NCBI RefSeq assembly: GCF_003966125.1
Contig: NZ_RXMA01000012.1
Coordinates: forward strand, 1 to 64,000
Direction of reading: 5' to 3'
Length of the DNA stretch: 64,000 nt
Origin: Azospirillum griseum
Lineage (GTDB): Bacteria; Pseudomonadota; Alphaproteobacteria; Azospirillales; Azospirillaceae
Shown here: piece after piece, positions 19,965 through 28,067 of the stretch
Numbering within the stretch: position 1 is the stretch's first letter
Layout: each line of letters begins with the position of its first letter
Position numbers and translations under genes: made by a program
Notes under the pieces: generated by a model
Seen by the model: the letters and a program-made list of their open reading frames with translations, nothing else
What the model was told of the DNA's origin: nothing
Databases searched by the model: none

Positions 19965-21071
19965 TTAGCGACGATGGCTGCGGTTGAGGTCGCGTTCCAG
20001 CTTCTGGCTGTATTTCGACATGCTGTAGCAGAAGATCCAATAGATCACGCCGATGAACAGATAGGCCTCGCGGTAGAAACCGCGCCACAACGGATCGGAC
20101 AGCGCCGCCTTGGCGGTGCCGAGCAGGTCGTACAGGCCGATGATGATCACCAGCGACGTGTCCTTGAAGAAGCTGATGAAGGTGTTCACCAGCGGCGGGA
20201 TGGCGATGGCCAGCGCCTGCGGCAGGATGATCTTGATCATCTTCTGCCAATAGGACAGGCCCAGGCCGTCGGCGGCCTCATACTGCCCCTTCGGGATCGC
20301 CTGCAGGCCACCGCGAATCGCCTCGGCCATGTAGGCGGCGGCGAACATGATGAAGGCGATCTGGGCGCGCAGCAGCTTGTCGATGGACACGCCGTTCGGC
20401 AGGAACAGCGGCAGCATGACCGACGCCATGAACAGCAGGCTGATGAGCGGCACGCCGCGAATCAGCTCGATGTAGGTGACGCACAGCACCTTGACGGCGG
20501 GCATGTTGGACCGGCGGCCCAAGGCCAGAAGAATGGCGGCGGGAAAGGCCACGGCCAGACCGATCACCGACAGGATGATGGTCAGCGGCAGACCGCCCCA
20601 CAGGGTGTTTTCCACCGGGGTCAGCCCCAGCACCCCACCCCACATCAGGCAGCCGACCGTCACCAGACCGGCGGCCCAGACCAGACCGAACCACGGCTTC
20701 CAGAACCGGCGGTCGCAGCTCGCCAGCAGCAGGGCGATGAAGATGGCGATGGTCGCCAGCGGACGCCACTGCTCATTCCACGGGAACTGGCCGAACAGGA
20801 TGAAGCGCAGCTTTTCACCGATGAAGCCCCAGCACGCCCCGCTGGTGTCCTGGCGACAGGCCGGGGAGGTCGAGTCGAAGCCATGGGCCTTGATGAGCAG
20901 CCAATCCAGAAAGGGCGGAATCGCCGACCCCAACAGGGCCAGCACCAGCACCGTCAGGATGGCGTTGTACCAGGTGTTGAACAGGTTGTTCCGCAGCCAC
21001 GCGATGGGGCCGACGGTGTTGGCCGGCGGACGTTCGTCCGGCAGGCCGACGCGTTGCACGTTGTCGGTCAT
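19965..21071 (-). CDS. aapM: general L-amino-acid ABC transporter permease AapM
   Basis: The 368-residue inner-membrane permease has an N-terminal helix after WLRNNLFNTWYN, a periplasmic loop with three cysteines around residues 92-101, and several membrane helices leading to the C-terminal BPD_transp_1 domain. The cytosolic coupling loop reads EAADGLGLSYWQKMIKIILP, the EAA contact to the ATPase. It pairs with AapQ as the channel of the amino-acid transporter. Only 5 bp separate it from aapQ. Confidence 0.92.
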   Translation of the reverse strand: MTDNVQRVGLPDERPPANTVGPIAWLRNNLFNTWYNAILTVLVLALLGSAIPPFLDWLLIKAHGFDSTSPACRQDTSGACWGFIGEKLRFILFGQFPWNEQWRPLATIAIFIALLLASCDRRFWKPWFGLVWAAGLVTVGCLMWGGVLGLTPVENTLWGGLPLTIILSVIGLAVAFPAAILLALGRRSNMPAVKVLCVTYIELIRGVPLISLLFMASVMLPLFLPNGVSIDKLLRAQIAFIMFAAAYMAEAIRGGLQAIPKGQYEAADGLGLSYWQKMIKIILPQALAIAIPPLVNTFISFFKDTSLVIIIGLYDLLGTAKAALSDPLWRGFYREAYLFIGVIYWIFCYSMSKYSQKLERDLNRSHRR

Positions 21072-21076
21072 GGCCG

Positions 21077-22276
21077 TTACCGCTCCACCAGCGCGATGCG
21101 CTTGTTGTACCAGTTCATGAACAGCGAAATGCTCAGGCTGATCGACAGATAGGACCCCATGATCATCGTCACGCCTTCAATCGCCTGGCCGGTCTGGTTC
21201 AGGGTGGTGTTGGCGATCGACACCAGATCGGGGTAGCCGATGGCCAGCGCCAGCGAGCTGTTCTTGGTCAGGTTCAAATATTGGCTGGTCAGCGGCGGCA
21301 CGATCACCCGCAGCGCCTGCGGCAGGATGACCAGACGCAGCGTCGGACCGCTGGGCAGCCCCAACGCGCGCGCCGCTTCGGTCTGGCCCCAATTCACGGC
21401 GATGATGCCGCTGCGCACCACCTCGGCGATGAAGGCGGAGGTGTAAACGGTCAAGCCGGTCAGGATCGCGAAGAACTCCGGCGAAATCACCATGCCGCCC
21501 GCGAAATTGAAGCCCTTCAGCACCGGCATGTCGAGCGCCACCGGCGCGCCACCAGCGATGTAGGCCACCAGCGGCAACCCCAGAATGAGACCCAACCCGG
21601 TCCAACCGACGGGGAAGATCTGGCCCGTGCGCGCCTGCCGCGCCTTGGCCCAGAACCGCAGGGCAAGGGTCACGACGACGGCAACGACCAGGGCGATGCC
21701 CATCATCTTCCACACCGGATCGTCCGACGGGGCCGGAACGATCAGGCCGCGCTGCGACAGGAAGACGCCCGGCAGCGGATTCAGCGCCGACCGAACCGGC
21801 GGCAGCCCATCCGACACCAACGCGTACCAGAAGAAGAGCTGCAGCAAGGGCGGGATGTTGCGCACGATCTCGACATAGGCCGAGGCCAGCCGCGCGATCA
21901 GCCAGTTGCTGGACAGACGCGCCACACCCACCAGCGTGCCGATGATGGTCGCCAGAATGATGCCGATGATCGACACCTTCAGCGTGTTGAGGACGCCGAC
22001 CAGGAAGGCCCGGCCATAGGTGTCCTTCGGCGAGTAATCGATCAGATGCTCGCCAATGCCGAAGGCCGCTTCACGCTCCAGGAAACTGTATCCGGTGGCG
22101 ATCGACCGCCGCGCGAGATTGTCGAGCGTGTTGGAAATCAAAAACCAGCCAACCAGAACGACCGCGCCGACCACCAGAACCTGGTAGACGATGGCGCGAA
22201 CCGTCGGGTCGCTGAGGGAAAACGATGAGCCACCGGGGACCGATGCCCCCTGTGCGGTCCGGGTCTCTGTCGCCAC
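21077..22276 (-). CDS. aapQ: general L-amino-acid ABC transporter permease AapQ
   Basis: The 399-residue permease has the long N-terminal extension typical of AapQ, including WFLISNTLDNLARRSIATGY, then a BPD_transp_1 domain. The EAA coupling loop reads TEAARALGLPSGPTLRLVIL. It forms the membrane channel together with AapM. A 210-bp gap with a strong hairpin separates it from the upstream aapJ copy, which would lower permease output relative to binding protein. Confidence 0.92.
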   Translation of the reverse strand: MATETRTAQGASVPGGSSFSLSDPTVRAIVYQVLVVGAVVLVGWFLISNTLDNLARRSIATGYSFLEREAAFGIGEHLIDYSPKDTYGRAFLVGVLNTLKVSIIGIILATIIGTLVGVARLSSNWLIARLASAYVEIVRNIPPLLQLFFWYALVSDGLPPVRSALNPLPGVFLSQRGLIVPAPSDDPVWKMMGIALVVAVVVTLALRFWAKARQARTGQIFPVGWTGLGLILGLPLVAYIAGGAPVALDMPVLKGFNFAGGMVISPEFFAILTGLTVYTSAFIAEVVRSGIIAVNWGQTEAARALGLPSGPTLRLVILPQALRVIVPPLTSQYLNLTKNSSLALAIGYPDLVSIANTTLNQTGQAIEGVTMIMGSYLSISLSISLFMNWYNKRIALVER

Positions 22277-22435
22277 GGATACTCTCCCCCAACCATCGCG
22301 AACCGTACGGTGTCCTCGCGCAGCCGGACGTGCTTCCGGCCCCTATCCCACACCGACGGATGCGATCATGTCTCCCACTGCGGTCTTGCACGCGCGAACG
22401 CTTCGATGGCGCTCTTCGCAACCGCTCTCCTCACG

Positions 22436-22478
22436 GTCGGGCCGTTGCACCGGTTGACGGTGCCGGACGGCCCCCGAC
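22436..22478 (-). promoter_or_regulatory. strong RNA hairpin between aapJ (copy 1) and aapQ
   Basis: GTCGG with GGCCGT and CACCG pair in order with CGGTG, ACGGCC and CCGAC to make a long, nearly continuous stem. There is no T-tract, so it is more likely an mRNA-stabilising or attenuating hairpin than a full terminator. This placement is common where a binding protein is made in excess over its permeases. Confidence 0.6.
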
Positions 22479-22486
22479 GAACAGGC

Positions 22487-23506
22487 TTACCGGAACGGCG
22501 CGGTGTATTGCAGGCCGCCCTTGGTCCACAGCGCGTTCAGACCGCGTTCCAGCTTCAGCGGGGTGGCCGGGCCGACGTTGCGCTCAAAGATCTCGCCGTA
22601 GTTGCCGATCTTCTTGATGATGTTGTAGGCGTATTTCTCGTCCAGGCCCAGCGCCTTGCCCATGCCCGGCGTCGTGCCGATGAAGCGCAGGATGTCCGGG
22701 TTCTTCGAATTGACGAACTCGTCGACGTTCTTGGAGGTGATGCCGAACTCTTCGGCCTGGATGGTGACGTTGATGGTCCACTTGACGATGTCGAACCACT
22801 GGTCATCGCCATGGCGAACCGCCGGGGCCAACGGCTCCTTCGAGATCACTTCCGGCAGAATCACATGGTCTTGCGCGCCCGACGCAACGCTGCCACGGGT
22901 GGCGGCCAGATCGGACACGTCGGCGGTGCGCACGTCGCAACGACCGGCGAAATAGGCGGCGTTGACCTCGGCTTCCGACTCGATGACGACCGGCTTGTAT
23001 TCCATGTTGTTCGCACGGAAATAATCCGCAAGGTTCAGTTCGGTGGTCGTGCCGGACTGGACGCACACGGTGGCCCCGTTCAGCTCCTTGGCGCTCTTCA
23101 CACCGAGCTTCTTGTTCACCATGAAGCCCTGGCCGTCATAATAGGTGACGGGGGCAAAGTTCAGGCCAACCGAGGTGTCGCGGGTGAGCGTGACGGTGGT
23201 GTTGCGCGACAGCACATCGACTTCGCCCGACTGGATGGCCGGGAAACGCTGCTGGGCCGACAGCGGGGTGAATTTGATCTTGGTCGGATCATTGAAGATC
23301 GCAACCGCGATCGCGCGGCAGAAATCAACGTCAAGCCCGGTCCAATTGCCCGCGCTGTCCGGGCTGCCGAAGCCCGGCAGACCGGCGTTGACACCGCACT
23401 GAATAAAACCGCGCGACTTCACCGTGTCGAGCAGGCCCGCTTCAGCACCAACGCTGGCGGTAACAACCACAGCCGCAGCGGCTGCGGCCAGGATTCCCGA
23501 TTTCAT
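22487..23506 (-). CDS. aapJ: amino-acid ABC transporter substrate-binding protein AapJ, copy 1
   Basis: The 339-residue periplasmic protein has a signal peptide (about 1-22) and a type II solute-binding fold, starting LLDTVKSRGFIQCGVNAGLP and containing GLDVDFCRAIAVAIF. AapJ captures L-amino acids and delivers them to AapQM. The start ATG at 23506 has GGAG upstream; longer in-frame starts lack one. It is about 90 percent identical by eye to the copy just upstream. The differences gather in the signal peptide and around residues 210-235 (SDLAATRGSVASGAQDHV here). Confidence 0.93.
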   Translation of the reverse strand: MKSGILAAAAAAVVVTASVGAEAGLLDTVKSRGFIQCGVNAGLPGFGSPDSAGNWTGLDVDFCRAIAVAIFNDPTKIKFTPLSAQQRFPAIQSGEVDVLSRNTTVTLTRDTSVGLNFAPVTYYDGQGFMVNKKLGVKSAKELNGATVCVQSGTTTELNLADYFRANNMEYKPVVIESEAEVNAAYFAGRCDVRTADVSDLAATRGSVASGAQDHVILPEVISKEPLAPAVRHGDDQWFDIVKWTINVTIQAEEFGITSKNVDEFVNSKNPDILRFIGTTPGMGKALGLDEKYAYNIIKKIGNYGEIFERNVGPATPLKLERGLNALWTKGGLQYTAPFR

Positions 23507-23707
23507 GTGTTGCTCCACCCTGTTTTTGAATTTTGACATACCGAACAGTCTGATGCCTGCGCCTGCCCCCTCTGGTGGTGTGCGATTTTGCAGGGGAGGC
23601 ATGCGCGCGGTTCAAGAGTGCATCAACGGCAACCCTGTTGTCGAATCCTTCCGAACGGCCTTCCTCCGCAGGGGTCCACGGCGGCTCCATGCCGGACAGT
23701 GACTTAG

Positions 23708-23750
23708 GCCGGAGGCCGCAGCGCCGAAACACAGCGCTGCGGTCTCCGGC
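23708..23750 (-). promoter_or_regulatory. strong RNA hairpin after aapJ copy 2
   Basis: GCCGGAGGCCGCAGCGC and GCGCTGCGGTCTCCGGC form a 17-bp stem with one mismatch, starting 8 bp after the stop codon of the second aapJ. No T-run follows on the coding strand, so it may protect the upstream mRNA or partly stop transcription. Confidence 0.65.
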
Positions 23751-23758
23751 GAACAGGC

Positions 23759-24778
23759 TTACCGGAACGGCGCGCTGTATTGCAGGCCGCCCTTGGTCCA
23801 CAGCGCGTTCAGACCGCGTTCCAGCTTCAGCGGGGTGCGCGGGCCGACGTTGCGATCAAAGATCTCGCCGTAGTTGCCGACCTTCTTGATGATGTTGTAG
23901 GCGTATTTCTCGTCCAGGCCCAGCGCCTTGCCCATGCCCGGCGTCGTGCCCAGGAAACGCAGGATGTCCGGGTTCTTCGAATTGACGAACTCGTCCACGT
24001 TCTTGGAGGTGATGCCGAACTCTTCGGCCTGGATGGTGACGTTCACCGTCCACTTCACGATGTCGAACCACTGGTCATCGCCGTGACGCACCGCCGGGGC
24101 CAACGGTTCCTTGGAGATGACTTCCGGCAGAATCACATGGTCATCGGGAACCGGAGCCACACCAGCCCGCGTTCCGGCCAAGCCGGACACGTCGGTCGTC
24201 AACACGTCGCAACGGCCGGCGAAGTAGGCGGCGTTGACCTCGTCGTTCGATTCGATGACGACGGGCTTGTAATCCATGCTGTTGGCACGGAAATAGTCCG
24301 CAAGGTTCAGTTCGGTGGTCGTGCCGGACTGAACGCAGACGGTGGCCCCGTTCAGCTCCTTGGCGCTCTTCACACCCAGCTTCTTGTTCACCATGAAGCC
24401 CTGGCCGTCGTAATAGGTGACGGGGGCAAAGTTCAGGCCAACCGAGGTGTCGCGGGTGAGCGTGACGGTGGTGTTGCGCGACAGCAGATCGACTTCGCCC
24501 GACTGGATGGCGGGGAAACGCTGCTGGGCCGACAGCGGGGTGAACTTGATCTTGTTGACATCGTTGAAGAGAGCCACGGCGACCGCGCGGCAGAAATCGA
24601 CGTCAAGCCCGGTCCAATTGCCCGCGCTGTCCGGGCTGCCGAAGCCCGGCAGACCGGCGTTGACACCGCACTGAACAAAACCGCGCGACTTCACCGTGTC
24701 GAGCGTACCGGCGTTGGCACCTGCGGCAGCGAAAACGACCAGAGTCGCAGCGGCTGCGGCCAGGATTCCCGATTTCAT
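23759..24778 (-). CDS. aapJ: amino-acid ABC transporter substrate-binding protein AapJ, copy 2 (tandem duplicate)
   Basis: The second 339-residue binding protein has the same length, signal peptide type and GGAG ribosome-binding site as copy 1. It differs at roughly 34 positions, with SGLAGTRAGVAPVPDDHV in the most variable segment. The upstream 200 bases are also duplicated: both copies share a conserved block with CAAGAGTGCATCAAC and TTGTCGAATCCTTCCGAAC and end at GGACAGTGACTTAG. Each copy may therefore have its own promoter. This one is promoter-proximal to the whole operon and probably binds a related but not identical set of amino acids. Confidence 0.93.
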   Translation of the reverse strand: MKSGILAAAAATLVVFAAAGANAGTLDTVKSRGFVQCGVNAGLPGFGSPDSAGNWTGLDVDFCRAVAVALFNDVNKIKFTPLSAQQRFPAIQSGEVDLLSRNTTVTLTRDTSVGLNFAPVTYYDGQGFMVNKKLGVKSAKELNGATVCVQSGTTTELNLADYFRANSMDYKPVVIESNDEVNAAYFAGRCDVLTTDVSGLAGTRAGVAPVPDDHVILPEVISKEPLAPAVRHGDDQWFDIVKWTVNVTIQAEEFGITSKNVDEFVNSKNPDILRFLGTTPGMGKALGLDEKYAYNIIKKVGNYGEIFDRNVGPRTPLKLERGLNALWTKGGLQYSAPFR

Positions 24779-25646
24779 GTGTTGCTCCACCCTGTTCTTG
24801 AGTTTTCAAGTACCGAACGATCCGATGCATGCGCCCAGCGTCCCAGCCACCGGCGACTCGCCAATTTGCAGGGGAGCCATGCGCACAGCACAAGAGTGCA
24901 TCAACAAGAACCCCATTGTCGAATCCTTCCGAACATCCTCCATCAGCAATTTCTCAACGACGAACCCATCCGGGACAGTGACTTAGCCGATCACCACCCG
25001 CCAGACGCCGCACCACGCCCACAAGCGCAAACCGACACCGGCGGCCTGCCCCGGCATGCGATGCAGCGACAAAAAAACCAGCAGAAAAAATTGAATAATA
25101 CAATATTATCAAATGTACATTTCAATCGAACACATCAATTCTTCAGCCAACCCGCCATCACCCATTTGACTGTTCCGTCCCAGATGTCACAACCAACACA
25201 GACAACCCGAATGAAAACAGCAAAAATATCAAATGCTCTTCAGGAACATTCGGGATTTCTGCTTGCAACGCTTATGTTTTTTGAACCGCATATTTGCGCA
25301 ACTGTATGTATCACATCAATATGATATTAATGTTCAATTTTATAAACACGATGTGAATGGAATGTGAACAGGCGCTGATTCCGGCGATCCCATGATCCAT
25401 CATCCGATCAGCCGCCTCCCTCTTGCGAACCGATTGGTTCGGCCGATCCTGCGCATGCACATGGTGCGCATGCACATGGGGTTCAAACACCACGCGGGCC
25501 GTACCGCCTTGCGACGACCGTGACCTGTCCGTGAAAAGGTCTGCGCAAGCGCCAATCGCCCCAAATCCTCCGTAGCGCCAGAGAAAGAGCGGTGACAAGA
25601 TGCGGCCTGCGTGACCAAACCCGCCAGACAGAAAAACGGACAGTCG
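24779..25646. other. 868-bp gene-free region between aapJ and metC
   Basis: The part up to about 24986 is the duplicated aapJ upstream region and should contain the aap operon promoter. From about 25075 to 25370 the sequence becomes markedly AT-rich and holds a perfect palindrome AAATGTACATTT at 25111-25122. At 25451-25479 a 15-bp unit (GCGCATGCACATGGT) is repeated in tandem. No SAM riboswitch pattern is visible before metC. I see no credible ORF. Confidence 0.6.
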
Positions 25647-26825
25647 ATGAAGGACGTTGCCAAGGACACCATTCTGGTCCATGCCGGACGCGATCCCAAA
25701 AACAACCACGGCATCGTGAATCCGCCGGTCTATCATTGCTCGACCGTGCTGTTTCCGACGTTGGATGCGCTGGAGGACAGCGACCGCCGCCCGTTCGAGG
25801 TCATCAATTACGGCCGCGTCGGCACCCCCACCACCTTCGCCTTTGAAAAGGCGGTGGCGGAGCTGGAAGGCGGCTTCGGCGCGGTGAACACCGGATCGGG
25901 CCTGTCGGCCATCTCCATCGCCCTGTCCGCCGTCACCAAGGCGGGCGACCATGTGCTGATCACCGACAGCGCCTATGGCCCGACACGGCGCTTCGCCAAC
26001 GAAACGCTGAAGGGCTATGGCGTGGAGGTCGAGTTCTTCGACCCCAACATCGGCGCTGGCATCGCCGCCCTGCTGCGCCCCAACACCTGCGCCGTCTTCC
26101 TGGAATCGCCCGGCTCGCTGACCTTCGAGATTCAGGATGTTCCGGCCATCGCGGCGGCGGCCAAAACGGTCGGCGCGGTGGTGATGATCGACAACACCTG
26201 GGCCACCCCGCTGTTCTTCCGCCCGTTCGACCACGGCGTCGATCTGTCGATCCACGCGGCGACGAAATACATGGTCGGCCACGCCGACGCCATGCTGGGG
26301 GCCATCGTTTGCCGCGACGAAGCGCTGTGGACGACGGTGAAGAAGACCGCCACCCGCTTTGGCGTCTGCGCCGGGCCGGACGATCTGTTCCTGGGGTTGC
26401 GCGGCCTGCGCAGCATGGCCGTGCGGCTGAAGCAGCACCAGGAAAGCGCGCTGATCCTGGCCGACTGGCTGGCCGCCCGCCCCGACATCACCCGCGTGCT
26501 GCACCCCGCCCGCCCGGATTTCCCCGGACACGCCCTGTGGAAGCGCGACTTCACCGGCTCCAGCGGGCTGTTTTCCGCCCTGCTGACTCCGGTTCCGCGC
26601 GCCGCCCTCGCCGCGTTTTTCGACGGGTTGGAGCTGTTCGGCATCGGCTATTCCTGGGGCGGATTCGAAAGCCTGATCCTGCCCGCCCGCCCCGCCGGGG
26701 TGCGCACCGCCACCCGTTGGGACGAGCCGGGTCATCTGCTGCGCTTCCACGCCGGGCTTGAGCATCCCGACGATCTGATCCGCGACCTGGACGCCGCGTT
26801 CCGTCGGCTGAACGCCGCCCTGTGA
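25647..26825 (+). CDS. metC: cystathionine beta-lyase
   Basis: This Cys/Met-metabolism PLP enzyme (about 392 residues) carries NYGRVGTPTTFAFEKAVAEL, the cofactor segment around TGSGLSAIS, MIDNTWATPL and the PLP lysine in HAATKYMVGHAD. The MVGHAD context and the RFGVCAGPDD segment match the MetC group that splits cystathionine to homocysteine, pyruvate and ammonia. The frame is open back to a GTG at 25611; neither start has a strong ribosome-binding site. I chose the ATG at 25647 because family members begin near MKD. It is followed after 41 bp by hisI. Confidence 0.88.
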   Translation: MKDVAKDTILVHAGRDPKNNHGIVNPPVYHCSTVLFPTLDALEDSDRRPFEVINYGRVGTPTTFAFEKAVAELEGGFGAVNTGSGLSAISIALSAVTKAGDHVLITDSAYGPTRRFANETLKGYGVEVEFFDPNIGAGIAALLRPNTCAVFLESPGSLTFEIQDVPAIAAAAKTVGAVVMIDNTWATPLFFRPFDHGVDLSIHAATKYMVGHADAMLGAIVCRDEALWTTVKKTATRFGVCAGPDDLFLGLRGLRSMAVRLKQHQESALILADWLAARPDITRVLHPARPDFPGHALWKRDFTGSSGLFSALLTPVPRAALAAFFDGLELFGIGYSWGGFESLILPARPAGVRTATRWDEPGHLLRFHAGLEHPDDLIRDLDAAFRRLNAAL

Positions 26826-26866
26826 ACGGACGCCAAGCGACCTGAAGAGACGAAAGGGTTCGTGAC

Positions 26867-27298
26867 ATGACCGACGCCACCGCCTTTGCGGACGCGCTCG
26901 ACGCCGTTCGGTTCAACGCCGACGGGCTGGTTCCCGCCATCGCCCAGGCCGAGGGCAGCGGCGAAATTCTGATGATGGCCTGGATGAACCGGGACTCGAT
27001 CCTGGAAACCCTGTCCACCGGCCGGGTCTGCTACTGGTCGCGCTCGCGCGGCGGGCTGTGGCGCAAGGGCGAAACCTCCGGCCAGATGCAACGGCTGAAG
27101 GAGTTCCGGGTCGATTGCGACGGCGACACGCTGCTGCTGATCGTCGAACAGGACGGCGTCGCCTGCCACACCGGGCGGCGGAGCTGCTTCTACCGCGCGT
27201 GGCGCGACGGCAAGCTGGAGATCATCCAGGAGGTCGAAACCGATCCGAGCGTGCTGTACGGCCAATCGGGCGGCCATCACGGCCACAGCCACGGCTGA
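26867..27298 (+). CDS. hisI: phosphoribosyl-AMP cyclohydrolase
   Basis: The 143-residue enzyme catalyses the third step of histidine synthesis, opening the adenine ring of phosphoribosyl-AMP. Family motifs are present in order: WMNRDSILETL, YWSRSRGGLWRKGETSG, the metal-binding CDGD, and CHTGRRSCFYRAW with the zinc cysteines. It is the stand-alone HisI form without a HisE domain. The C terminus ends in a short His-rich tail (GGHHGHSHG), which is unusual and may bind metal. The FNR box of the first candidate small RNA begins 53 bp after the stop. Confidence 0.93.
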   Translation: MTDATAFADALDAVRFNADGLVPAIAQAEGSGEILMMAWMNRDSILETLSTGRVCYWSRSRGGLWRKGETSGQMQRLKEFRVDCDGDTLLLIVEQDGVACHTGRRSCFYRAWRDGKLEIIQEVETDPSVLYGQSGGHHGHSHG

Positions 27299-27351
27299 AC
27301 GGGCGCAGGACGGAATGCCGCAGCCCCATGTTCGCGGATTCCATCATCGGT

Positions 27352-27365
27352 TTGATCCACATCAA
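27352..27365 (+). promoter_or_regulatory. FNR/FixK-type box 1
   Basis: TTGATCCACATCAA is a perfect TTGAT-N4-ATCAA palindrome. Its centre lies 42.5 bp before the proposed first base of the candidate RNA at 27401, the spacing expected for a class II FNR-activated promoter. TAGAGA at 27388-27393 fits as the -10 element. Confidence 0.78.
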
Positions 27366-27400
27366 AGGACAGGCAGAGCGATGGGTGTAGAGATCGTGGT

Positions 27401-27463
27401 GTCTCAAACCCTCCCTGTATAGGACTGCGCCGGGCATTCGCTGTAATGCCCGGCCAATTTTTT
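27401..27463 (+). ncRNA. candidate FNR-activated small RNA 1 (about 63 nt)
   Basis: The proposed transcript begins GTCTCAAACCCTCCCTGTAT and ends in an intrinsic terminator: GCCGGGCATT (27429-27438) pairs with AATGCCCGGC (27445-27454), followed by T6 at 27458-27463. There is no ORF in it. The first 20 bases match those of the second candidate at 18 of 20 positions, and both are preceded by a perfect FNR box at the same distance. The exposed CCCUCCCU could pair with Shine-Dalgarno sequences. The start is inferred from promoter geometry. Confidence 0.68.
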
Positions 27464-27509
27464 ATGGGCTGCGCGCATCGCGCGAGACGGCGGATAAAAC
27501 GCTCGCCAT

Positions 27510-27523
27510 TTGATGCAGATCAA
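27510..27523 (+). promoter_or_regulatory. FNR/FixK-type box 2
   Basis: TTGATGCAGATCAA is a second perfect TTGAT-N4-ATCAA palindrome. Its centre is 41.5 bp before the proposed start of the second RNA at 27558. TAGGGT at 27546-27551 lies where the -10 element should be and resembles the TAGAGA of the first promoter. Confidence 0.78.
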
Positions 27524-27557
27524 CGTCAGTGGCGTGGCAAACCACTAGGGTCCGTTT

Positions 27558-27620
27558 GTCTCTAAACCTCCCTGTATTCACTGAGCCGGACGTCCCTCGC
27601 GACGGTCCGGCTTTTTCTTT
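27558..27620 (+). ncRNA. candidate FNR-activated small RNA 2 (about 63 nt)
   Basis: The proposed transcript begins GTCTCTAAACCTCCCTGTAT, then a short linker, then a terminator hairpin in which AGCCGGAC (27584-27591) pairs with GTCCGGCT (27605-27612), followed by a T-rich tail. The hairpin body differs in sequence from that of RNA 1, whereas the 5' segment is kept, which is what a conserved seed region would look like. It ends just before the stop codon of the convergent marR gene and may also end that transcript. Confidence 0.68.
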
Positions 27621-27626
27621 TGTGCG

Positions 27627-28067
27627 TCAACGATCTTGGTCACTCGGGAATTTTCCCGGGAGGCTGGAGAGCCACCGGGCAACGACCTGCATCTCCTCCT
27701 CGCTGAATCCCGCGCTGAGACGGGCGTTGATGTCGGCCAGCCCGTTCTTGGCTTCCACCAGCGCCCGACGCCCCGCCGGAGTCAGAAACAACCGCCAGGC
27801 CCGGCCGTCCCGCCGGTCGGGCCGCCGTTCGATCAGGCCGGATTCCACCATGCGATCCGCCAACCCGCTCATCGCCGAGGGAGCCGCGTCCAGCGCCTGC
27901 CCGACCTCGCCGATCAACGCCCCATCCTGCCGGGCCAGATGGAACAGCACCCCCGATTGCGCGGCGGTGACACCGCTGTCGGCGGTGCGGGCCTGAATCC
28001 ACCGCTGCAAACGGCGGTGCCCGACGTTGAGCAGATAGACCAGCCGCCGGTCGATCGCGCCGGTCAC
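27627..28067 (-). CDS. MarR family transcriptional regulator
   Basis: The 146-residue protein has a winged-helix MarR domain: dimer helices around VYLLNVGHRRLQRWIQ, the recognition helix region LDAAPSAMSGLADRMVESGL and the wing ERRPDRRDGRAWRLFLTPAG. MarR proteins are usually repressors released by small aromatic or oxidant ligands. The GTG start overlaps the stop of the upstream hydrolase gene (GTGA), so the two are translationally coupled. The likely operator is in the palindrome-rich region upstream of the hydrolase. Confidence 0.88.
   Translation of the reverse strand: MTGAIDRRLVYLLNVGHRRLQRWIQARTADSGVTAAQSGVLFHLARQDGALIGEVGQALDAAPSAMSGLADRMVESGLIERRPDRRDGRAWRLFLTPAGRRALVEAKNGLADINARLSAGFSEEEMQVVARWLSSLPGKFPSDQDR

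Noticed and set aside
23530..24900. Possible sigma-54 promoter upstream of the aapJ copies (TGGC...TGCA in the copy 2 leader)
   Set aside because: The distance between the GG and GC elements is 7 bp instead of the required 10, and the copy 1 leader lacks the GG.
25500..25646. Possible SAM riboswitch before metC
   Set aside because: The SAM-II core sequence and pseudoknot partners are not present.
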